DNA of 47,368 bases, taken from NCBI GenBank assembly GCA_001773725.1, contig MEXP01000024.1, positions 1 through 47,368 of the forward strand. Reading direction: 5' to 3'. Within the stretch, counting starts at the first letter, position 1, and the number at the start of each line of letters is the position of its first letter. Both the position numbers and the translations under genes were made by a program. This document shows, one piece after another, positions 20,151-27,782 of this stretch. Source of the stretch: Candidatus Amesbacteria bacterium RIFCSPLOWO2_01_FULL_49_25. Lineage in GTDB: Bacteria > Patescibacteriota > Microgenomatia > CAZETR01 > Amesbacteraceae. Under the pieces are notes generated by a model. The model did not search any database and was not told the DNA's origin. It saw only the letters and a program-made list of their open reading frames with translations.

Positions 20151-21312
20151 AGCCAAAAGTTTACGCGACCGCGTCCATTCGTATTTCGCGCCTATAACAA
20201 CCCTGGGGCCCAAAACTGCCGTCCTCGTTTCCCAAATCTCTACTATCGATCATATCGATGTCCAATCGGAAATTGAGGCTTTACTCCTCGAGTCCCGCCT
20301 CATAAAAAAATTCCGTCCCCCTTTCAATATAGCCTCCAAGGACGATAAATCTCCCTACTACATCCACATCACCCGCGAGCCGTTTCCCAAACCCATCATC
20401 AATCACGAGTCTGCCCGCTCTTTGGCCGGTCCGTTCCTCAATCGTCATATCCCTGCCAAAATCTTACGCCAGTTTCGACGTATCGCTCCTTACTGTACCT
20501 CCCCCCGCCCGGTGAGCCGCCCGTGTCTTTATTCCCATCTTGGTCTCTGCTCCCCCTGTCCTGCCGCTGGAGATGCTCACGGTTACCGCAAAAATATCAC
20601 CCGCCTCAAAAGCCTCCTCTCCGGTCAAATTTCCCGAGTTAAAAGCGAGCTCACCAAGCTCATGAATACTTCTTCCCACCAGCAGGATTTCGAAAACGCG
20701 GCCATATACCGAGATCACCTGCAAAACCTCGAATGGCTGCTGGCTGCACATACCTCGCCCGAGGAATACCTCGTCAACCCCAACCTCATCCAGGATAAAA
20801 ACCAATCCGCCCTAGAATCCCTCAAAGTCGCCCTTGGGGCATCGCATCTGGCCCTAGAATCTCTTGGACGGATCGAATTTTTCGACAATGCCCATCTCCA
20901 AGGCACCTCACCCACATCCGCAATGACAGTCGCCATCGACGGCCAGGTCACTCACCGCCACTACCGCCACTTCACACTCAAATCCGGAAGTGATGATGTT
21001 TCTTTGATGGCCGAAGTCTTAACCCGCAGACTCAAACGCACCGACTGGCCTACACCAGACCTCGTCGTTTTAGACGGAGGCCTCCCTCAGCTAACCGCAG
21101 CTCACAACCTCCAACCTACAACCTACAACTTACCCTCCATCATCGCTCTAGCTAAACGCGACGAAATTATCTATTTATCCAATGGTCAACAAATCAAATT
21201 ACCAAAGGCCCATCCTGGACTACTGCTCCTTATGCATCTCCGCGACGAAGCCCACCGCTTTTCCCGCCGTCTCCATCACCTCCACCGATCAAAAAAACTT
21301 ATGCTAAACTGA
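20086..21312 (+). CDS. uvrC: Excinuclease ABC subunit C, short form without C-terminal HhH
   Basis: GIY-YIG ([33 protein letters not shown]), Cys cluster, UVR motif, RNase H-like ([12 protein letters not shown]); stops after [23 protein letters not shown]. Confidence 0.9.
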   Translation: [408 protein letters not shown]

Positions 21313-21330
21313 GAGTTAGGTAACTCGCAT

Positions 21331-21741
21331 ATGTTCCGCCTGTTCTTCCGCTCCATCGCCATCAACCTGGCTAGCGTTTACCTTGCGGCTCAAGTCCTCT
21401 CCGGCGTCATCACCTACGTAGGCGGTTGGCAAACTCTCTTCCTAGCCGCCCTGGCCATTTCCCTCGTCAATCTATTCGTCCGCCCCGTTGTCAATCTCCT
21501 TCTTCTGCCCATCCACCTCATCACCATGGGTATATTCCGCTGGGTGGCCAACATCATCACTCTCTACATAGTTACCTGGATCATCCCCAACATCCAGATT
21601 CACGCCTTTATCTCTCCCGGAATCAATCTCAAATATCTCATCGTTCCCCCAATTCAATTTACGGTCTTTGGCGCCTTCCTCGTCTCCACCTTCGCCCTCA
21701 CCCTCATCTTCCACTTCCTTTATTGGCTATTACAAGACTAG
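21331..21741 (+). CDS. Phage holin family 4 / small four-TM membrane protein
   Basis: Four hydrophobic segments; NLFVRPVVNLLLLPIHLITMGIFRWVANIITLYIV pattern. Confidence 0.75.
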   Translation: MFRLFFRSIAINLASVYLAAQVLSGVITYVGGWQTLFLAALAISLVNLFVRPVVNLLLLPIHLITMGIFRWVANIITLYIVTWIIPNIQIHAFISPGINLKYLIVPPIQFTVFGAFLVSTFALTLIFHFLYWLLQD

Positions 21742-21762
21742 TTCTTGTATAATAACTTCGCC

Positions 21763-21975
21763 ATGAAAGAGGTACTTATTATTGTCCAAATAATCTTAAG
21801 CGTTATTCTCACATCTTTAATATTGCTCCAGGCCAAAGGCACCGGCCTTGGCAGAACGTTCGGCACCATGGCCTACCACTCCAAAAGGGGAGTCGAAAAT
21901 CTTATTTTTCGCTTAACAATCGTACTCTCAGTCACATTCGTCGCTCTCTCGGTCGTCAGCCAGCTCGTCTTGTAA
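21763..21975 (+). CDS. secG: Preprotein translocase subunit SecG
   Basis: Two TMs flanking LLQAKGTGLGRTFG...RGVENLIFRLT. Confidence 0.85.
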   Translation: MKEVLIIVQIILSVILTSLILLQAKGTGLGRTFGTMAYHSKRGVENLIFRLTIVLSVTFVALSVVSQLVL

Positions 21976-23322
21976 ATGCCAATCTCCTTCAAAAAATTTA
22001 GATTCTTCTACCGGTTCTTCACCGCACTTGTCTCTCGCTACTATCCTCAAATTCTCATTGGCATTGCCGTCGGAGCAGCCAGCTTTCTCATCCTGCCCAA
22101 ACTCCCTCGAATTGTCATCTTTCGCCCTACTTCCACATTCGCCGTCATCGGCCGTTACACCACCTCCAATCTCCCCATTTTTATCCAGCGTCTGGCCAGT
22201 CTGGGACTCACCACCATTGACGAATCAGGCCTCCCCTCCACAGGCCTCGCCCAGTCTTGGGAAGCGACCGACAGCGGCAAGACCTACATTTTCACCCTTC
22301 AGCCAAATATTTACTGGCAAGACGGCAAACCGCTTAAATCGGAGGATATTAAATACAATTTCAAAGACGCCAGCGTTTCCTACCCCGACCCGGCCCATCT
22401 CAAAATAATCCTGCCGGACCCTTATTCCCCCTTGCCCGCGGTTATATCTACACCAGTATTCAAACCAAACTTTATCGGCACTGGCTCCTACAAAATAGTC
22501 AGTATCAAAAAAAATGGCCCATACATAGACTCCTTGGTCCTCAACCCCGTCGATCCCCGCTCCCGCTCCCCCAAACTCAAATACTATTTTTTCCCCACCG
22601 AGAGTCTCGTCCGCCTATCCTACAAGCTTGGTCTCACCGGTACTATTTTGGATATATCCGAGCCGCAGGAACTCGCCAAATGGGCCAATACCGACGTTAT
22701 CCGAGTCACCCACAAAGATCGTTACGTAGCCGTATTCTTCAACACCCAGTCTCCAGACTTTTCCAGTACTGCGGGCAAAAATCTTCGCTTAGCCCTGGCC
22801 TACGCCATCGACAAATCCCGCTGGCCCAACGATGACCGTGCCTACGGCCCCATTTCTCCATTATCATGGGCCTACAATTCCGACACCAAAAAATATGAGT
22901 TCGACCTCGACCGAGCCAGATCTCTCTTCTCCAAGCTGGACGAAAAGCCTGATTCTCTCACTATAACCACCGTCCCGGCTTACTTGGAAGCCGCCGAAAA
23001 CATCAAGTCAGACTGGGAGTCCCTGGGAATAGAGGTCAACATCTCAGTTTCGCCAGACATCCCTCAAGACTTTTCTGCCCTCCTCGTCGCCCAAGCCATT
23101 CCCTCGGACCCCGATCAATACTACTTTTGGCATTCAACTCAGCCCGGCAACCTCACCTCCCTCAAAAATCCCCGCATAGACAAACTCCTGGAAGATGGAA
23201 GAAAAACTCAGGATTTGTCTGCTCGCGCCGGCATTTACAAAGACTTCCAAAGATACCTCGCCGAAGAAATTCCCGCCATCTTCCTCTTTCATCCGCATTC
23301 TTACACTATCACCCGCCACTAA
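21976..23322 (+). CDS. Extracellular peptide/solute-binding protein (SBP family 5-like)
   Basis: GLAQSWEATDSGKTYIFTLQPNIYWQDGKPLKSEDIKYNF; LRLALAYAIDKSRW. Confidence 0.85.
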   Translation: MPISFKKFRFFYRFFTALVSRYYPQILIGIAVGAASFLILPKLPRIVIFRPTSTFAVIGRYTTSNLPIFIQRLASLGLTTIDESGLPSTGLAQSWEATDSGKTYIFTLQPNIYWQDGKPLKSEDIKYNFKDASVSYPDPAHLKIILPDPYSPLPAVISTPVFKPNFIGTGSYKIVSIKKNGPYIDSLVLNPVDPRSRSPKLKYYFFPTESLVRLSYKLGLTGTILDISEPQELAKWANTDVIRVTHKDRYVAVFFNTQSPDFSSTAGKNLRLALAYAIDKSRWPNDDRAYGPISPLSWAYNSDTKKYEFDLDRARSLFSKLDEKPDSLTITTVPAYLEAAENIKSDWESLGIEVNISVSPDIPQDFSALLVAQAIPSDPDQYYFWHSTQPGNLTSLKNPRIDKLLEDGRKTQDLSARAGIYKDFQRYLAEEIPAIFLFHPHSYTITRH

Positions 23323-23816
23323 ACTTCACTAGCCACCACTACCCACCGCTCCCAGTCCAACCAACCGCCGCAGGTTACCAACACGATTTGCCTGCTATCC
23401 CCTCGGGGAGTATTAATCTCAGATTTCCCTCTCACCAACTTCTTCTCCACCACCCGGTAATTATTCCCGCTCCCATCGGACCACACAATCTTCACCACGT
23501 CCCCCAACTCAGCCTTTCCCAAATTTCCCAAGACCTCATCCGTATTATGACCATAGACCAAAAAGCTTCGCCCCATCTGCCAATAGTTAGCCTCTCTTTC
23601 GGCCAATATCCAGCCCCCTCCGGTCTTTCCACCCGGCAATATCTTTACCTCCACACTCACAGACGGTATAGCCATCGACACCGGCGTCACAGCACCCTGC
23701 TCCGCAACAATTGCATCGCCTTTCGCCACAGACCTATATTCCGTTTCGGCGGAAGTTATTTCTGCAGCCGCCAGCCCAACCACACACAGTCCAATGACTA
23801 TCGCCTTACGCCACAT
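23319..23816 (-). CDS. Sortase family transpeptidase
   Basis: FLVYGHNTDEVLGNLGKAELGDVVKI ... IVLVTCGGWLDWERWVVVA (His/Cys/Arg); N-terminal TM. Confidence 0.8.
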   Translation of the reverse strand: MWRKAIVIGLCVVGLAAAEITSAETEYRSVAKGDAIVAEQGAVTPVSMAIPSVSVEVKILPGGKTGGGWILAEREANYWQMGRSFLVYGHNTDEVLGNLGKAELGDVVKIVWSDGSGNNYRVVEKKLVRGKSEINTPRGDSRQIVLVTCGGWLDWERWVVVASEV

Positions 23817-24534
23817 ACCCCAGCCTCCGTCTACTGCCAATTCCGGAAATTCCCAAGGCCAACCATCCCACTACCACCATAGCCTGCCCTACAACTACCC
23901 ACAAATTACCAGTCGGCGGCAGCTTTGTTTTGCCCAAAACGGCAGGTTTTAAACTTCGCGTCACACTAGTCGTAGTATTAGTAACGTTATTTGTAGTGTT
24001 ATTGGTTGTATTATTCGTAGTGTTGTATGTGTTATTAGTCGTGTTGTTAGTCACATTAGTTACATTGGTCACAGAAGCAACCACCTGAACCGGTGTGGGA
24101 GTCGGAGTAGCGGTAGGTACGGCAGTAGGAACCGGCGTTGGAGTAGGAGTAACCGCCGCCTCTGGCCTTGCATCCTGCTTGCCCAAGCATCTACCGTTGT
24201 TGTCGTCTTCAAAGTCATCGTCGTTCCCGCAACCGTTGTTGTTGTCTTGATCGGCTTTATCCAATCCACCCTCGTGCCCGATCCTATCCTGTCCGTCACT
24301 GCCCCCATGCCTATTCGTATCCCCGTCAGGATCAGATTCAGACTTACCCTGGGTTCCGCTTTTCCCGTGTTCCTCGCTTCTATCCTTGCCGGAAGGGTGT
24401 CTGTTATCACCCTCATCGGGCCCAGATTGCGCCACAGCTCCGCTCTTCCACATCGGCTGATCCCATCTACTCCAGGCCACCATAAGCCACAGTAAAGTTA
24501 CAATAGATACGGCCAAAACAACCATTCTTCTCAT
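23806..24534 (-). CDS. Cell-surface protein with LPPTG sorting signal and Asn/Thr-repeat stalk
   Basis: N-terminal TM, Asp/Asn-rich region, PTPTP linker, NVTNNTTNNTYNTTNNTTNNTT repeats, LPPTGNLWVVVGQAMVVVGWLALGISGIGSRRR. Confidence 0.85.
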   Translation of the reverse strand: MRRMVVLAVSIVTLLWLMVAWSRWDQPMWKSGAVAQSGPDEGDNRHPSGKDRSEEHGKSGTQGKSESDPDGDTNRHGGSDGQDRIGHEGGLDKADQDNNNGCGNDDDFEDDNNGRCLGKQDARPEAAVTPTPTPVPTAVPTATPTPTPVQVVASVTNVTNVTNNTTNNTYNTTNNTTNNTTNNVTNTTTSVTRSLKPAVLGKTKLPPTGNLWVVVGQAMVVVGWLALGISGIGSRRRLGYVA

Positions 24535-24540
24535 GCCCAG

Positions 24541-24576
24541 ATTATACTATAGGACTTACTATTTTGTCAAGTACTA
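24541..24576 (-). promoter_or_regulatory. Promoter of the LPPTG gene (leaderless)
   Basis: TTGACA-N18-TATAAT-N6-ATG on the minus strand. Confidence 0.75.
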
Positions 24577-24650
24577 CAGGCCATTAACACAATTGGGTCA
24601 CAGTCAAATCCGGCAAGTAATCTTCAACCGGCAGGCATATAATCCATCCC

Positions 24651-25298
24651 ATGGATATTACCCTGCCGGTTATCACATCCGCCGCTCTCCTGGACAGCCT
24701 CAACCCTTGCGCTATCTCCATTCTCATTCTGACCATCGGGTTTTTACTCTCGCTCAAAAAAACACCCAAACATATCATGGCCATCGCCGGGATCTATATT
24801 CTGGGCATTTTCATAACCTACATTCTCATCGGCCTGGGCATTCTCCAGGCGCTGACCTTCTTCGGAATTTCCCGGGCCATCACCAAATTCGGCGCCGCAA
24901 TTCTTGTTCTCATCGGCATATTGGGTTTGGCCAAAGTCCCGCTCGGCATTCCCGGCTTTATTAAGCCCTCCTTAGCCAAGCTCATCCAGAAAGCCACCTA
25001 TCCCGCCATGTTTTTTTTGGGCGTTCTGGTCGGCCTATTTGAATTTCCCTGCACCGGCGGTCCTTACTTAATGATTCTCGCCCTCCTCCACGACAAGGCC
25101 ACGTTCACAAACGGCGCCCTCTATCTTATTTATTACAATCTTATTTTTATCTCCCCATTAATTTTAATTACCCTTACCACCTTCAACTCCCAACTAACTG
25201 CCAGGTTCGAAGCTTGGCGCAAATCCAACTCCGCTCGTTTCGAGACCTTCTCCTCTCTTGCCATGATTATCCTGGGCGGAGTAATATTCCTTCTATGA
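24651..25298 (+). CDS. CcdA-like cytochrome c biogenesis / thiol-disulfide membrane protein
   Basis: LLDSLNPCAISILILTIGFLLSL ... FPCTGGPYLMILALL. Confidence 0.88.
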   Translation: MDITLPVITSAALLDSLNPCAISILILTIGFLLSLKKTPKHIMAIAGIYILGIFITYILIGLGILQALTFFGISRAITKFGAAILVLIGILGLAKVPLGIPGFIKPSLAKLIQKATYPAMFFLGVLVGLFEFPCTGGPYLMILALLHDKATFTNGALYLIYYNLIFISPLILITLTTFNSQLTARFEAWRKSNSARFETFSSLAMIILGGVIFLL

Positions 25299-25762
25299 CA
25301 GACTTAAAATCCCTTCTCAAAAAAGTCGAATCTCTCAAAAAATCTCCGGATTTCGACCTCTCGCTGGAAGAAGACTTGTCCATCGCCGTCATGAACCTCA
25401 TCAGTCTCGAAGAACACTTCTTTTTAACCGCCGAAAAAACCGGCAAGAAAACCGAGTATCTCAAAATGATGGACGAGGTCCGAGAAATGCGAAAAACCCT
25501 CCTGGCCAAGATGATCCCCGCCCACGAAGGCGAAACCTGGTGCATCACCAAGCACCTGTTGGCCGCCACCATGCGCCTCATTGAAGTCGGTACTAAAAGT
25601 AAAGACCAAAACTACTTTGACTTAGCCTACAAACTGTACTCTTTATTCTGGGCCCTGCGCCTCAAACTCATCCAGCTTCCTCAAATAAAGCATACAATCA
25701 AAGAAGAGCCCTGGACCCTTCAAGACATCACCACCAAATTAGTCGATTGCTGCAAGGAGTGA
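25295..25762 (+). CDS. Conserved hypothetical helical protein
   Basis: Starts at ATGA overlap with ccdA-like gene; MTDLKSLLKKVESLKKSPDFDL... Confidence 0.65.
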   Translation: MTDLKSLLKKVESLKKSPDFDLSLEEDLSIAVMNLISLEEHFFLTAEKTGKKTEYLKMMDEVREMRKTLLAKMIPAHEGETWCITKHLLAATMRLIEVGTKSKDQNYFDLAYKLYSLFWALRLKLIQLPQIKHTIKEEPWTLQDITTKLVDCCKE

Positions 25763-25802
25763 TGACTCCGCAGTCCTGAGCGAAGTCGAAGGGCAAGGAA
25801 TA

Positions 25803-26165
25803 ATGAAATTTATAGTATCAATCATCGTTATAACTGTTATTTTTATCGGTGTCGGTATTTGGATCACCTCTCCAAAATCGACCCCGGAAACTTCAACACA
25901 ACTCGATTCATTTGCCAAATGCCTGGCCGAAAAAAATCTCACCATGTACGGCGCCGCCTGGTGCTCCCACTGCCAGGCCCAAAAGAAACTCTTCGGCGAT
26001 TCATTCCAATACGTGCCGTACGTGGAATGTCCAAATCAAGCCAAGCTCTGCCTGGACAAAGGCGTGGAAGGATACCCCACCTGGATCACCCAGGATGGAA
26101 CCAAGCTCGTCGGCGAGCAGTCCCTCCAAAGTCTCTCTTCAGCAACCTCCTGCCCCCTCCCCTAG
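25803..26165 (+). CDS. Membrane-anchored thioredoxin-like protein (WCSHC)
   Basis: N-terminal TM; LTMYGAAWCSHCQAQKKLFG ... GVEGYPTWI. Confidence 0.8.
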   Translation: MKFIVSIIVITVIFIGVGIWITSPKSTPETSTQLDSFAKCLAEKNLTMYGAAWCSHCQAQKKLFGDSFQYVPYVECPNQAKLCLDKGVEGYPTWITQDGTKLVGEQSLQSLSSATSCPLP

Positions 26166-26197
26166 TACTATAGGCTTCGGTATAGTATAATCGAAAA

Positions 26198-26593
26198 ATG
26201 AATTACGAATTAATTGCCCGACTCCAAGAAATCGACTATTCCATGCACATCCGGGACATCGCCTCAGGCTCTCTTGAGCCCTACATCATTTCAGGTCTCC
26301 TAGCCGCACTTTTTTGTCTGACCGGGACAGGCAGAAGCCAAGCCGGCTCAGAGTATCTCAACCATAACGGAATCCCCTCCATCTGCGTCGAAGGTGGCCT
26401 TCGTTACCTACGCGAAGAAATGGACCGCTACTCCCAAATGCAAGCCATCTCCACCTTAAACCGCTTGCCGTTTCTAATTGCCCACATAGATAAGCAAGAG
26501 AAAAAAGACTATCTTACATTGCTATCCCTAATGCGAGTCGAATACCACCAATGGCCCCAGGAAGCACTTGCCTCCATCCAATCCCGACTCTAG
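26198..26593 (+). CDS. Hypothetical protein
   Basis: 131-aa ORF with TATAAT-N6-ATG. Confidence 0.6.
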   Translation: MNYELIARLQEIDYSMHIRDIASGSLEPYIISGLLAALFCLTGTGRSQAGSEYLNHNGIPSICVEGGLRYLREEMDRYSQMQAISTLNRLPFLIAHIDKQEKKDYLTLLSLMRVEYHQWPQEALASIQSRL

Positions 26594-26645
26594 CTGCGGG
26601 GCAGCGAGTCGAACCCCAATACCAGCATCCAAAGTGCCGTGTCCT
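26592..26645 (-). pseudogene. Degenerate tRNA-Gln-like 3' portion
   Basis: Anticodon arm CGGCA-CTTTGGA-TGCTG and TTCGACTC T-loop kept; no matching 5' acceptor strand. Confidence 0.5.
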
Positions 26646-26687
26646 TAGCCCTGAGTCTGCCGAAGGGCGGTTAAGTCAACTATCCCG

Positions 26688-26758
26688 CTGCGGGACTTGG
26701 ATTCGAACCAAGATAGCGGGATCCAAAGTCCCGAGTCCTACCATTAGACGATCCCGCA
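26688..26758 (-). tRNA. tRNA-Gln(TTG)
   Basis: TGCGGGA acceptor, D arm, CTTTGGA anticodon loop, CTTGG-TTCGAAT-CCAAG T arm. Confidence 0.9.
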
Positions 26759-26794
26759 GCGCGGTAGTTGACGTCCCGTTAGACGATCCGGTGC

Positions 26795-26869
26795 TGGTGG
26801 GCCCGGAGAGATTCGAACTCTCGGTCGTCTCCTTAAGAGGGAGCTGCTTTACCACTAAGCTACGGACCC
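26795..26869 (-). tRNA. tRNA-Lys(CTT), CCA encoded
   Basis: GGGTCCG/CGGGCCC acceptor, CTCTTAA anticodon loop, T arm GAGAG-TTCGAAT-CTCTC. Confidence 0.88.
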
Positions 26870-26918
26870 ACACCAATTTTACCCCAAATCAGCCATCCAG
26901 TGCTAGAATCCATAAGTC

Positions 26919-27260
26919 ATGGAATGTCATATCGACAAACACGATTGCCAGCTTAAAGGCTGCACGCACCAGGAGATGCCGTACTGCACTCGCTCTATCA
27001 ATCGCTTAACAAACTCACTAACTCAACTCCATTCAGGTAAATCTCAGCCTTTCGAAGCATGGTTCAACGATCGCTTAGCCAACTTGGATCTCAACGACGG
27101 GACCCCATTCACGCTCTGGTGGCTAATGATCCAAAACTTATCAGAAATCATAGACGTTCCCATGCCCCATATACTCAAATATATTTCCTCCCGACGCACC
27201 ACCCAACCCTGGCCCGCACTTGTGCCCCCGGCTAGAATCGAACTAGCATCTTATCCTTAG
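26919..27260 (+). CDS. Hypothetical Cys/His-containing protein (C-terminus runs into opposite-strand tRNA-Arg)
   Basis: MECHIDKHDCQLKGCTHQEMPYC... Confidence 0.4.
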   Translation: MECHIDKHDCQLKGCTHQEMPYCTRSINRLTNSLTQLHSGKSQPFEAWFNDRLANLDLNDGTPFTLWWLMIQNLSEIIDVPMPHILKYISSRRTTQPWPALVPPARIELASYP

Positions 27261-27294
27261 AAGGGATTTGCTCTATCCATTGAGCTACGGGGGC
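27223..27294 (-). tRNA. tRNA-Arg(TCT)
   Basis: GCCCCCG/CGGGGGC acceptor; loop CTTCTAA; T arm GCTAG-TTCGATT-CTAGC. Confidence 0.9.
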
Positions 27295-27326
27295 TCATCC
27301 CATTTTACCCCATCCCAATCTTCTCC

Positions 27327-27386
27327 GAGGGAAGCCCAAGCTGACAGCTAGCACACTGCCAGCTCATCTTAGAGTGGGCTTCCCTC
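27327..27386 (-). ncRNA. Long two-tier hairpin between the hammerhead and tRNA-Arg
   Basis: Perfect 12-bp inverted repeat GAGGGAAGCCCA/TGGGCTTCCCTC; inner 8-bp stem AGCTGACA/TGCCAGCT with one G-U. Confidence 0.7.
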
Positions 27387-27399
27387 GCAAAAGACTTTC

Positions 27400-27452
27400 A
27401 GCAGTTTCGTCCTTTCGGACTCATCAGTCCCGGCACACACCGGAAAACTACT
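27400..27452 (-). ncRNA. Type III hammerhead ribozyme
   Basis: Minus strand AGTAGT-T-TTCCGG-TGTGTG-CCGGGA-CTGATGA-GTCC-GAAA-GGAC-GAA-ACTGCT: stems I, II, III and both conserved core strands present; predicted cleavage after GUU. Confidence 0.93.
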
Positions 27453-27597
27453 AGATCGGAAGTGCAGGGAAAATTGCTTTGGGGTTTATATTAAAAAATA
27501 TATATAAAACAATGATTGCTTAACGCAACACCCAAATCAACTTGACCTACACTCCGCGATCTCTTTAACCAAAAAATTATCCAGCTTCAAGCTAGAT

Positions 27598-27782
27598 CTA
27601 GCGCAAATTTTGCTAGGAAGCTTTTGGCTTTCTTTTTTGGTCTTCGAGATCTCTCGAGGATATTGGATAATGATAATACTGATTCCTGGTTTCCGCTCAA
27701 CCGTCGGGTTGATTTAAGTAATGGTTTTGTCACCATTTACGGAAAACCAGGTAATCAGTCCTCTCGAGGTTAGCTTGCGCTA
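27598..27782 (-). ncRNA. Candidate structured RNA (branched inverted-repeat element) at the end of the surface-protein gene
   Basis: Outer TAGCGCAA/TTGCGCTA; long imperfect stem ACTGATTCCTGGTTTCCG/CGGAAAACCAGGTAATCAGT; inner TCAACC-GTCG-GGTTGA and GTAATGG/CCATTTAC hairpins. Confidence 0.55.

Noticed and set aside
23127-23882. 251-aa plus-strand ORF
   Set aside because: Antisense to the sortase, which has catalytic motifs; low-complexity His/Pro/Ser translation.
23960-24080. Possible CRISPR-like repeat
   Set aside because: The repetition is the Asn/Thr codon tract of the LPPTG protein; no repeat-spacer periodicity, and no CRISPR array was seen in the window.
24533-24964. 143-aa plus-strand ORF
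   Set aside because: Overlaps the well-supported CcdA-like gene in another frame and has no domain.
26551-27009. 152-aa plus-strand ORF
   Set aside because: Reads straight through the tRNA-Gln and tRNA-Lys genes in reverse, a usual artefact.
27327-27386. Simple Rho-independent terminator
   Set aside because: The stem is long and branched and lacks a following T-tract on either strand.
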